The notes under the pieces were generated by a model. The model was not told the origin of the DNA. It saw only the letters and a program-made list of their open reading frames with translations, and ran no database searches. Source: Candidatus Aquicultor primus (GTDB lineage: Bacteria > Actinomycetota > Aquicultoria > Aquicultorales > Aquicultoraceae). From it: a stretch of 7,715 bases of DNA. How positions within the stretch are numbered: position 1 is the first letter of the stretch; every line of letters starts with the position of its first letter. This document shows, piece after piece, positions 1 to 6,541 of the stretch. The position numbers were made by a program, and so were the translations under genes. The DNA lies in assembly GCA_001767575.1 (NCBI GenBank), contig MELI01000075.1, forward strand, positions 1,137-8,851. Direction: 5' to 3'.

Positions 1-2216
1 TCTATGAAGTCATAGAAGTCACCACCCACGCGCGCCTTTTCCGTCGCGGCCCTATACTTCAGGCCGAATCTAAGTCCAGGTAGTTCATCGGGGGCGGAAA
101 GTAACGCATTTTGCAGCACCTCGGCAATATCGCGCTCTTTTTCGTAGAGCGTCGCGTTCTCAATCGCTACCGCCGCCTGACGGCCGACCGCTTCAAGTAG
201 TACAGTATCACTGTCTCTGAAAACCTTCTCCGAGACCGACGCGACCTGTATTATCCCGAATAAATGCTCGCCGACGAGGAGCGGAACCGTCGCTACCGCA
301 TTTACCCCAAGTGCCAGGGCCTCTTTTACGGCCCGAGGGTCATTGCGGTAATCGTTCGTCGCCACCGGCCTGCGGCTATTGAGCACGGTTGCGGAAAGCC
401 CCAAATCCGCCGGTATCATATCAGGCACGTGCAGCTCCGGAATACTAGAGCGATAACGATACGATATCTTCCCTTCGTCTTCATCGTAGAGACCGAGCGA
501 CCCGATATCGGCTGCAACGAGGTCCATAGCGTTTTTGATGATTTTGTCGAGCAATTCCTCCATGTCCAGACCGGAAGACATATCGAGGGCAACTCTATTG
601 AGAATGTGCAAATCCTCATTCGAGGCTCTAAGCATCAGCTCCGACTTGCGCGTTTCCTCATAGAGGCGTGCGTTTTCGATAGCGACCGCCGCCTGATTGG
701 CCAGCGCCATCAACAAACTCATTTGCTTCTCGGTCATCCCGCCCATCCTGATTTGCGACGTGTAAAGTCCAACGACTCCGATAGCTCCGCCACCGGATAT
801 AAGGGGAAGCGTGATAGCCGCGTCGAAACCGGCTTTGAGCACTTCTTCCTTGAACATGAAATCCGACGATGCCAGGTCTCTGGTTATGATGGGTTTTGCC
901 GTCATCAATACTTTTCCTGCGATTCCTTCGCCGGGGGCCATCGAGCCTCCGGTTAAATCGAGGTCCTTATCACTCCAAAAGTGCTCGATTACCAACTTCT
1001 TCTCAGCCTCGTGGTAGAAGGCAAACCATACCGCCTCGGCACCGAAATAGCTGCGCAGCGCATTGACGACAGTATGAGTAATGAACGGGATGTTCAGCGC
1101 GAGGTTCATCTTCTCGCCGGTCTCGACGATTCCCTTGAGCTCGCCGACATAATCGCGGAGATTTTCACGCATCGAATTAAAACTCAGCGCCAACTCTTCT
1201 ATCTCGTCGCCGGTCCTGATGCCGCTTACATCGACACTGAAATCACCCCTAGCAATCAACCCGGCTTTCTCGGCAAGACTGGTGATAGGCCTGACGATCC
1301 TTCCTCCAAGCCCCAGACCGAGAATTACCGCGAGCAGAGCAATAACCGACGCTAGCAGAAGCCCACGCAGCAGGGCATCGAAGATGGGCGATATAACCTG
1401 GTCGACGGGGATAAAAGAGCCCGCGCTCCAACCGACCACCTCAACCGGAACTTGCGCCCCCATCCGGAAGCTATCGTCTACGGGAAAGACCATTCCGTAA
1501 GATATATATTCGTGCCCGGCAAGTGTTGTCTTTATGAATTCTTGCGACTTCCAGTCTCGCCGGTCAAACGCCAGCTTGGGGTTCTGACTCTGAAAAACGA
1601 CTATACCTTTGTTGTCGACGATGTTATATCCGCCTCCCGGTACCTTAAACGTAAAGTATTGGTCGAGCATGGTGGCGTCTACCGATGCGACCACTATGGC
1701 CGCAAGCTCAGGCCCATCCCACACCCCGGTAACCACATCAAAACCCATCTCACCATTTTCGTAGACATGCATCGGACTGACTAGCCAATCTTTGCCGTCG
1801 CCAAGATCATCCAGGTTAATAAGGTCGAGGTTCATTCTGCGCCCGACCAATTTCGCGTCCGAAGAGGCGAATATCTCGCCATTTCTCTTGACATAATCGA
1901 AACTTAACGCCGGGTAATCCCTGGATACTCGCGACAAATATAAACTCGCCCCGCTCCGCGAGTATTCCTTCTCCTCAATCGCTATGCCGAGAGCACGCTC
2001 GGTAGCAACGACGTCTTTGATAAGATGGTCGAAGTTCGCGGCAACGACTTGCGCGACGACTAATCGCGCCGTCAAAACATCTTGCCGGCGTTCGATGTAG
2101 CGCCCGTAATATGAGACGATGATGATTGCGATTAAGGGAATTATGATTGCCAGGTAGCTTAAGAGAAGTTTTCTTTTTATCCCTTTATTATTGTCAAGAG
2201 TATTGCGTATCCCCAT
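1..2216 (-). CDS. Membrane sensor serine phosphatase (Cache-HAMP-GAF-GAF-SpoIIE/PP2C), 3' end cut by window edge
   Basis: Reading the minus strand from the ATG at 2216 gives 738 codons without a stop, running off the left edge. Residues 16-37 form a hydrophobic membrane segment. Residues about 42-275 form an extracellular Cache-like sensing region (FDYVKRNGEIFASSD, then NIVDNKGIVVFQSQNP). Residues about 282-304 are a second membrane segment, and about 305-357 a HAMP domain starting IVRPITSLAEKA. Two GAF domains follow (about 375-516 and 545-690), ending in the near-identical NQAAVAIENARLYEE and RQAAVAIENATLYEK. Residues about 696-738 open a SpoIIE/RsbU-type PP2C domain with LQNALLSAPDELPG and VGGDFYDF, whose D733 is the expected metal-binding Asp. 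The family dephosphorylates STAS anti-anti-sigma proteins in partner-switching pathways; that role here is inferred, since the rest of the domain and any partner lie outside. An in-frame TAA five codons before the ATG excludes a longer start. No strong Shine-Dalgarno sequence is visible. Confidence 0.9.
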   Translation of the reverse strand, partial: MGIRNTLDNNKGIKRKLLLSYLAIIIPLIAIIIVSYYGRYIERRQDVLTARLVVAQVVAANFDHLIKDVVATERALGIAIEEKEYSRSGASLYLSRVSRDYPALSFDYVKRNGEIFASSDAKLVGRRMNLDLINLDDLGDGKDWLVSPMHVYENGEMGFDVVTGVWDGPELAAIVVASVDATMLDQYFTFKVPGGGYNIVDNKGIVVFQSQNPKLAFDRRDWKSQEFIKTTLAGHEYISYGMVFPVDDSFRMGAQVPVEVVGWSAGSFIPVDQVISPIFDALLRGLLLASVIALLAVILGLGLGGRIVRPITSLAEKAGLIARGDFSVDVSGIRTGDEIEELALSFNSMRENLRDYVGELKGIVETGEKMNLALNIPFITHTVVNALRSYFGAEAVWFAFYHEAEKKLVIEHFWSDKDLDLTGGSMAPGEGIAGKVLMTAKPIITRDLASSDFMFKEEVLKAGFDAAITLPLISGGGAIGVVGLYTSQIRMGGMTEKQMSLLMALANQAAVAIENARLYEETRKSELMLRASNEDLHILNRVALDMSSGLDMEELLDKIIKNAMDLVAADIGSLGLYDEDEGKISYRYRSSIPELHVPDMIPADLGLSATVLNSRRPVATNDYRNDPRAVKEALALGVNAVATVPLLVGEHLFGIIQVASVSEKVFRDSDTVLLEAVGRQAAVAIENATLYEKERDIAEVLQNALLSAPDELPGLRFGLKYRAATEKARVGGDFYDFI

Positions 2217-2277
2217 GTATTCATTATCTTAAGCTTTTACGATTAAGTCAAAGAGTAGCGGGTGGTTGGGAATGAGA

Positions 2278-2303
2278 AAGTCCCACTCCTCGGAGCGGGA
2301 CTT
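2278..2303 (-). terminator. Terminator-like hairpin between accA and the sensor gene
   Basis: On the minus strand AAGTCCCGCTCC pairs with GGAGTGGGACTT, giving a 12-pair stem on paper with one G-U wobble. The central GA would be too tight a loop, so the last pair probably opens to a CGAG tetraloop. The wobble is a mismatch on the plus strand, which favours function in minus-strand RNA. The tract after the stem (UCUCAUU, with the stem's own UU before it) is only moderately U-rich. The hairpin may end the accDA transcript, a short RNA from 2375, or act as an attenuator before the sensor gene. Confidence 0.55.
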
Positions 2304-2307
2304 GGTT

Positions 2308-2375
2308 GTCAGTCAAGCCGTCTGCCACGACCCAGAAGCCTCGCCATGACTTCTGCTTTTTTCGTCTTGCCTGAC
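2308..2375 (-). ncRNA. Candidate structured RNA / 5' leader element, family not recognised
   Basis: The minus-strand RNA folds as a nested element. A closing stem pairs GUCAGGCAAG (2375-2366) with CUUGACUGAC (2317-2308) at nine of ten positions, with one G-A mismatch. Inside it ACGA (2365-2362) can pair with UCGU (2330-2327). An apical hairpin CAGAAGUC / GGCUUCUG (2355-2348 with 2340-2333) has eight pairs including one G-U wobble and a seven-base loop AUGGCGA. The wobble holds only in minus-strand RNA. The element begins about where a sigma-28-like promoter would start transcription, and a terminator-like hairpin follows five bases later. It could be the aptamer of a leader switch for the sensor gene or a short independent RNA. 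The CAGGCAA start and the CAGACGGCUUG end recall parts of the cyclic-di-GMP-I (GEMM) riboswitch, but its other conserved core and second hairpin are missing, so I do not assign it. Confidence 0.35.
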
Positions 2376-2382
2376 ATATACT

Positions 2383-2410
2383 TTATCGACAGGATTTGAC
2401 AGCGACTTTA
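2383..2410 (-). promoter_or_regulatory. Possible sigma-28/WhiG-like promoter before the structured RNA and sensor gene
   Basis: The minus strand reads TAAAGTCG (2410-2403), 12 bases, then GTCGATAA (2390-2383). This resembles the flagellar/WhiG-type consensus TAAAGTTT-N11-GCCGATAA, with three base differences and one extra spacer base. Transcription would begin near 2376, just before the first arm of the RNA fold at 2375. A housekeeping-type alternative overlaps it: CTGTCA (2402-2397), 16 bases, TATATG (2380-2375), but its start near 2368 would fall inside the fold. Confidence 0.35.
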
Positions 2411-2465
2411 GACATATTATGAGATGTTCCTGGTTAAGATGTGGTCGGTCGAGGTAGAAGGTCGA

Positions 2466-3443
2466 CTATTTAGTCAGCGTTTTTATCGGCTCAGCGTAAT
2501 GCCCAATGCTCCTGAGCTTCTCGTATCGCTTGTCCGCAAGCGACTCTTTCCCGACTGCCTTGAGTTCATCCAAAGCCGAGACAATCTCTTTCTTGAGGTT
2601 CCTGGCCACCAGTGCCGGTGCGTGGTGCGCCCCGCCTAATGGCTCTTTCACGATAGTATCGACTAGGCCTAGTTCAAGCAGCTTATCGGCGGTCAAACCT
2701 AAAACCTCTGCGGCGCGCTCGGCGCTGACCTCACCGTCCCAAAGAATGCTGGCGCACCCTTCGGGCGTGATTACCGAGTAATATGAGTTCTCGAGCATGA
2801 TGATGCGGTCTCCGAAACCGATGGCTAACGCCCCGCCGCTACCGCCCTCACCGATGACGCTCACAATTACGGGCACCTTTAGTTGGCTTAACTCCATAAT
2901 GCTTTCGGCGATTGCCACAGCTTGGCCTCTCTCTTCAGCACCTATACCGGGATGGGCGCCGGGAGTATCGACAAAAGTAATCAGCGGTAAACCGAATTTG
3001 TCGGCCAACCTCATTATGCGAATCGCTTTGCGGTAGCCTTCGGGATTGGGCATACCGAAATTCCAGGCGATGTTCTCTTTTGTATTGCGGCCCTTCTGAT
3101 GGCCGAGTATCATGACCTTCTCATCGTCCAAGCGGGCAAACCCACCGGTAATCGAAGAATCATCTTTAAACGCGCGGTCTCCATGGAGTTCTATGAAGTC
3201 CGTGAATATAGCTTCGATATAGTCGACCATTTTTGGCCGGTCGGGATGGCGCGCGAGTTGGACCTTCTGCCAGGTTGTCAACTTCGAATAAGTCCTCATG
3301 CGCAGCTTCTGAATCTGCTCTTCAAGATAGCAAATATCCGCAGCGATATCTTCTTTTTCCGCCGATTCCAGCCTCTTCATCTCATCCAGTTTCGTCTCGA
3401 GCTGGACCAGAGGCCGTTCAAAATCGTATGCAAAACGTTTCAT
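2466..3443 (-). CDS. accA: Acetyl-CoA carboxylase carboxyltransferase subunit alpha
   Basis: The 325-residue product matches the usual length of AccA. With AccD it forms the cytoplasmic carboxyltransferase that moves the carboxyl group from carboxybiotin (on the biotin carrier protein) to acetyl-CoA, making malonyl-CoA for fatty acid synthesis. Residues 10-55 are a charged helical N-terminal region typical of the family (LETKLDEMKRLESAEKEDIA). The crotonase-like carboxyltransferase fold follows, with HGDRAF at 87-92, GHQKGRNTKEN at 114-124, FVDTPGAHPGIGAEERGQA at 157-175 and the glycine-rich VIGEGGSGGALAIGFGDR at 196-213, which helps hold the acyl thioester. The ATG shares its A with the accD stop (TAATG), so translation is probably coupled; GGGA lies just upstream. 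The stop is TAG. I see no damage or unusual composition. Confidence 0.97.
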   Translation of the reverse strand: MKRFAYDFERPLVQLETKLDEMKRLESAEKEDIAADICYLEEQIQKLRMRTYSKLTTWQKVQLARHPDRPKMVDYIEAIFTDFIELHGDRAFKDDSSITGGFARLDDEKVMILGHQKGRNTKENIAWNFGMPNPEGYRKAIRIMRLADKFGLPLITFVDTPGAHPGIGAEERGQAVAIAESIMELSQLKVPVIVSVIGEGGSGGALAIGFGDRIIMLENSYYSVITPEGCASILWDGEVSAERAAEVLGLTADKLLELGLVDTIVKEPLGGAHHAPALVARNLKKEIVSALDELKAVGKESLADKRYEKLRSIGHYAEPIKTLTK

Positions 3444-4294
3444 TATGATCCCATGTAGTCGATGATTCTGGATATTGTACGCTTCATATTAGCGCGGTCG
3501 ACTATCATATCGATTTGTCCGTGCTGTAGATTAAACTCCGCCGTTTGGAAGTCTTTCGGCAGTTTCTGTTTGATGGTCTGTTCGATAACGCGCGGTCCCG
3601 CGAAGCCTATTAATGCTCGGGGTTCCGCGATTATAATATCTGCGAGAGTAGCGAAACTTGCGGTAACGCCGCCTGTCGTAGGGTTGGCCATCACGGAGAT
3701 ATATGGCAGGCCCGCCGCGCTGTGTCTCGCGACTGCCGCGCTGGTCTTCGCCATCTGCATGAGGGATATCATGCCTTCCTGCATGCGCGCGCCACCCGAA
3801 CTGCTAACCGTAATAACGGGAATTTCTTCAGCGGTAGCCAACTCTATGGTGCGGGTTATTTTCTCCCCGACAACCGCTCCCATGCTGCCGCCGATGAATT
3901 TGAAGTCTATGACGCCAAGGACGACGCGTCGCCCATCGATGAGTGCTCGTCCACACACTGCCGCGTCTTGGAGGCCGGTCGTTTTCTTAGCTTTGTCGAG
4001 GGACATAGTATAGGCTTTAACGCCGATAAAGTGGAGCGGGTCTTCAGAATGCATCTCGGCCCACAGCTCCTCAAAGCTACCGTGGTCCGTCAGATTATCG
4101 ATTCTCTGCTGGGCGGAGATTGGAAAGTGATAGTCGCATTTCGAGCACACCATATGGTTTCGCTCGAGTTCTTTGATGAACAACGCCTCGTTGCAGCCGG
4201 GGCACTTCTCCCAGACGCCGTCGGGAACAGCGCGCTTCTCCGCGCTTTGCGCATCGTCTTTTTGCTCTTTCTTAAACCAGTCGCCAATCGGCAT
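3443..4294 (-). CDS. accD: Acetyl-CoA carboxylase carboxyltransferase subunit beta
   Basis: The 283-residue product is a full-length AccD. The N-terminus carries the family's four-cysteine zinc ribbon: C31 and C34 (KCPGCN) with C50 and C53 (VCSKCD). The carboxyltransferase domain follows, with GRALIDGRRVVLGVIDFKF from 115, SSSGGARMQEG at 164-174, NPTTGGVTASFATLADI at 204-220 and GFAGPRVIEQT at 230-240. It pairs with AccA to transfer CO2 from biotin to acetyl-CoA. Separate AccD and AccA proteins mark the multi-subunit bacterial enzyme, as opposed to the fused acyl-CoA carboxylases of typical actinobacteria. The ATG at 4294 begins the expected MPIGDWFKK; the only ribosome-site candidate is a weak GGTG. 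A 172-base gap separates it from trpA, so the acc pair may have its own promoter as well as read-through from trp. Confidence 0.97.
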   Translation of the reverse strand: MPIGDWFKKEQKDDAQSAEKRAVPDGVWEKCPGCNEALFIKELERNHMVCSKCDYHFPISAQQRIDNLTDHGSFEELWAEMHSEDPLHFIGVKAYTMSLDKAKKTTGLQDAAVCGRALIDGRRVVLGVIDFKFIGGSMGAVVGEKITRTIELATAEEIPVITVSSSGGARMQEGMISLMQMAKTSAAVARHSAAGLPYISVMANPTTGGVTASFATLADIIIAEPRALIGFAGPRVIEQTIKQKLPKDFQTAEFNLQHGQIDMIVDRANMKRTISRIIDYMGS

Positions 4295-4332
4295 ATAGCA
4301 CCAGCGCTTTTCGGGAATAGATTCGTAAATCA

Positions 4333-4352
4333 GGGGTCAGGTCTTTATTTTT
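4333..4352. repeat. Short repeat-like motif in the trpA-accD gap
   Basis: The plus strand reads GGGGTCAGGTCTTTATTTTT (minus: AAAAATAAAGACCTGACCCC). From memory, very similar GGGGTCAGGTCTT strings recur in non-coding DNA of many bacteria, often near REP-associated (Y1-type) transposases. Only one copy is visible here, with no transposase and no matching inverted copy. It could be a remnant of a mobile-element end or chance sequence within the accD leader. Confidence 0.25.
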
Positions 4353-4356
4353 AAGC

Positions 4357-4384
4357 TAGATAAATCCGCACGCGTACACTGCAA
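4357..4384 (-). promoter_or_regulatory. Possible weak housekeeping promoter for accDA
   Basis: The minus strand reads TTGCAG (4384-4379), a 16-base spacer, then TATCTA (4362-4357), followed by AT-rich DNA. The -35 fits well but the -10 lacks the conserved final T. It lies about 60 bases before the accD ATG, a reasonable leader length. No FapR-type or other operator was recognised around it. Confidence 0.25.
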
Positions 4385-4466
4385 GAAAATCACCCAGATT
4401 AACCAGTGCTTTTATCTGATATCTAAACTCCAGCGCCGGTCTCTAGCTAGTATAGCTATTTAAATC

Positions 4467-5273
4467 CTACGTGTCCATCGCCTCTCGTATGCGCGACATA
4501 TAGGCACGGGCTGCTTCTACACAACCGTCGCCGGCCTTACCTATCAGACCGACCAGGGCACTTCCGATAATCACGCCATCGGCTATCCCGGACACATCTT
4601 TCGCCTGCTCGGGTTCGCTGATTCCAAACCCTACCGCGAGGGGTTTATCCGTGAGCTTTCGTACCCTATATATAAAATCGGTCAGATTTGACGGAAGATT
4701 AGCCCTGGCACCAGTTACGCCTGTTAAGGACACGCAATATACGAAGCCCTTAGAGAGCTCTGATATCCTCTCAATTCGCCTGTCCGTGCTTGTCGGGGCG
4801 ACCAGCATGACGGTCGCGATACCGAATTTCGTTGCCGCTTCCACCCACGGGGCGGCCTCTTCCGGCGGAAGGTCGGGTGCTATCACCCCATCCACACCGC
4901 TCTCTGCGGCCTTTTGCGCAAAACGCTCAAGACCGTAGCGATATATCGTATTGTAGTAGGTCATGATAACAACCGGGGTATCTACGCTCTCTCTTGCGCG
5001 CCTAACCAAGTCGAGAACCGTGTCGGTGTTTACGTTGTTTGCAAGGGCGACTTCCCCGGCCGCCTGGATTGTCGGGCCGTCCGCCAACGGGTCGGAATAG
5101 GGCACGCCAAACTCTATTAGGTCGGCGCCCGCTTTTGCGACCGCGACGAGCAGCTCGAGCGAGGTCTGGACATCGGGATACCCCGCCATGAGATACGGCA
5201 TCAGCGCGGTTCGGTTTTCCTCTTCCAACTTATCGAAGACTGCATTGATTCTGTTAACTCGTGTAATGTCCAT
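4467..5273 (-). CDS. trpA: Tryptophan synthase alpha subunit
   Basis: The 268-residue product has the standard length and motifs of TrpA, a TIM-barrel enzyme that cleaves indole-3-glycerol phosphate to indole and glyceraldehyde 3-phosphate and passes indole to TrpB. The motif DLIEFGVPYSDPLADGP (51-67) holds both catalytic acids, E54 and D65. Further family signatures are APDLPPEE (132-139), SLTGVTGAR (182-190) for the loop that closes over the active site, GFGIS (215-219) and GSALV (237-241), which bind the substrate phosphate. The ATG lies two bases after the trpB stop, with GGGGGTGA about ten bases upstream inside the end of trpB, so the two subunits are probably made in coupled fashion and equal amounts. 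The protein appears intact. Confidence 0.97.
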   Translation of the reverse strand: MDITRVNRINAVFDKLEEENRTALMPYLMAGYPDVQTSLELLVAVAKAGADLIEFGVPYSDPLADGPTIQAAGEVALANNVNTDTVLDLVRRARESVDTPVVIMTYYNTIYRYGLERFAQKAAESGVDGVIAPDLPPEEAAPWVEAATKFGIATVMLVAPTSTDRRIERISELSKGFVYCVSLTGVTGARANLPSNLTDFIYRVRKLTDKPLAVGFGISEPEQAKDVSGIADGVIIGSALVGLIGKAGDGCVEAARAYMSRIREAMDT

Positions 5274-5275
5274 GA

Positions 5276-6469
5276 TTAGAGATTCACCCCCAACGCTGCC
5301 GCTACGACCTGGACATCTTTGTCGCCCCGTCCCGATAGGTTGACGACGATTATGTCGTCTTTCGTTGTCTCAGCGATCATTTTGTCGATGTAAGCCACGG
5401 CGTGAGAGCTCTCGAGAGCCGGCAGTATACCTTCGATCTGTGAGAGCAGCTTGAAGGCTTCGAGCGCTTCATCGTCGGTGACTGAGGCGTACTCGGCAAG
5501 CGCGTTGTCTTTAAGATAGCTGTGCTCAGGCCCGACACCGGGGTAGTCCAAGCCGGCCGAGATGGAGTGCGCCGGCAGAACCTGGCCGTATTCGTCTTGC
5601 AGGAGATAGCTGAGCGAACCGTGGAGGATCCCCTTGTCTCCCCTTGAGAGGGGCGCACCGTGCTGCCCGCTTTCAAGACCATGGCCCGCGGGCTCGACAC
5701 CGATAAGTCTCGTCTCCGTCCCTATGAAGGGATAGAAAATGCCCATCGCGTTGCTCCCGCCCCCGACGCATGCGATTATGAAATCAGGGGCGCGGCCCTC
5801 GGCCTGCTCGATTTGCTCTTTGGTCTCGCGGCCGATAATGGTTTGAAAATCCCGGACCATCATCGGATACGGGTGAGGTCCGCCGACCGAACCCAGCAGG
5901 TAATAGGTGGTCTCGACATTTGTCACCCAATCACGAATCGCCTCGTTCATCGCATCTTTGAGCGTTTTGGTCCCGCTGGTTACCGGAATCACGTCCGAGC
6001 CGAGAAGGTTCATCCTGAAGACGTTGAGTGATTGGCGCCGGGTGTCTTCCTCGCCCATATAAACCTCGCACTCCAGGCCGAAGAGTGCGGCGGCGGTCGC
6101 GCTCGCCACTCCGTGCTGGCCGGCGCCGGTCTCGGCTATTATCCTCTTCTTGCCCATTCTTTTAGCTAGAAGCGCCTGGCCTATCGTGTTGTTGAGCTTG
6201 TGTGAACCGGTATGGCAAAGGTCTTCGCGTTTCAAATATATCTTCGCCCTGCCGTAATGCCCGGTCAACTTTTTCGCAAAGTATAGCCCGGTCGGCCTGC
6301 TAATATATTCTCGCTGGTAAAAAGCGAGCTCGTCTTGGAAAGCCGGGTCGTCCCGATACTTTTCATATGCTTCGACTAGCTCTTCGAGCGCGGTCATCAA
6401 CGTCTCGGGGACGAATTGTCCCCCAAATTCGTCGAAGTGACCTCGCTCATCTGGTAATAAGCGTTGCAT
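5276..6469 (-). CDS. trpB: Tryptophan synthase beta subunit (TrpB1 type)
   Basis: The 397-residue product is a full-length TrpB1, the PLP enzyme that condenses indole with L-serine to give L-tryptophan in an alpha2-beta2 complex with TrpA. The N-terminus has [10 protein letters not shown] (15-24). [16 protein letters not shown] (79-94) contains the PLP Schiff-base lysine K91. [11 protein letters not shown] (112-122) holds the catalytic glutamate E113. VGGGSNA (235-241) binds the cofactor phosphate, and LSGRGDKD (378-385) lies near the C-terminus. These features separate it from the TrpB2-type enzyme at the right edge of the window. The start is well supported by AAGGAG eight bases before the ATG. 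It follows trpF after 72 bases and precedes trpA after two. Confidence 0.98.
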   Translation of the reverse strand: MQRLLPDERGHFDEFGGQFVPETLMTALEELVEAYEKYRDDPAFQDELAFYQREYISRPTGLYFAKKLTGHYGRAKIYLKREDLCHTGSHKLNNTIGQALLAKRMGKKRIIAETGAGQHGVASATAAALFGLECEVYMGEEDTRRQSLNVFRMNLLGSDVIPVTSGTKTLKDAMNEAIRDWVTNVETTYYLLGSVGGPHPYPMMVRDFQTIIGRETKEQIEQAEGRAPDFIIACVGGGSNAMGIFYPFIGTETRLIGVEPAGHGLESGQHGAPLSRGDKGILHGSLSYLLQDEYGQVLPAHSISAGLDYPGVGPEHSYLKDNALAEYASVTDDEALEAFKLLSQIEGILPALESSHAVAYIDKMIAETTKDDIIVVNLSGRGDKDVQVVAAALGVNL

Positions 6470-6477
6470 GAAACTAA

Positions 6478-6483
6478 CTCCTT
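6478..6483 (-). promoter_or_regulatory. Strong ribosome binding site of trpB
   Basis: AAGGAG on the minus strand sits eight bases before the trpB ATG. It is the clearest Shine-Dalgarno sequence in the window and fixes the trpB start. Confidence 0.8.
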
Positions 6484-6484
6484 T

Positions 6485-6503
6485 TGCCGGAACGCAACCG
6501 GCA
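6485..6503 (-). other. Small hairpin just before the trpB ribosome binding site
   Basis: In the trpF-trpB gap UGCCGG pairs with CCGGCA around a seven-base loop UUGCGUU. The stem ends one base before the AAGGAG site. No U-run follows, so it is unlikely to be a terminator. It might affect ribosome access or mRNA stability, or simply be chance. Confidence 0.35.
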
Positions 6504-6541
6504 TCGATAAATGCTCTCGACGGGACGATGCTCGGTTCGTC

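Noticed and set aside
264..956. A 230-codon open frame on the plus strand.
   Set aside because: It lies wholly antisense to the sensor gene, whose domains are clear in the other strand. Its arginine- and histidine-rich product matches no family, and it looks like a shadow.
2333..2361. A plus-strand terminator: CAGAAG...CTTCTG followed by a run of six or more T.
   Set aside because: No plus-strand gene precedes it. The stem is longer as minus-strand RNA (eight pairs with a G-U wobble), so I read it as part of the minus-strand fold. A minor role in ending antisense transcripts cannot be excluded.
2424..2639. A plus-strand 71-codon frame starting in the gap and running into accA.
   Set aside because: Most of it is antisense to the conserved 3' end of accA, and the product resembles nothing known.
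4295..4466. A terminator, T-box or FapR-type operator between trpA and accD.
   Set aside because: The only stems (TAGCTA pair; CCGGCGCTGG) are short and lack U-runs. No T-box core or known fatty-acid operator sequence was seen.
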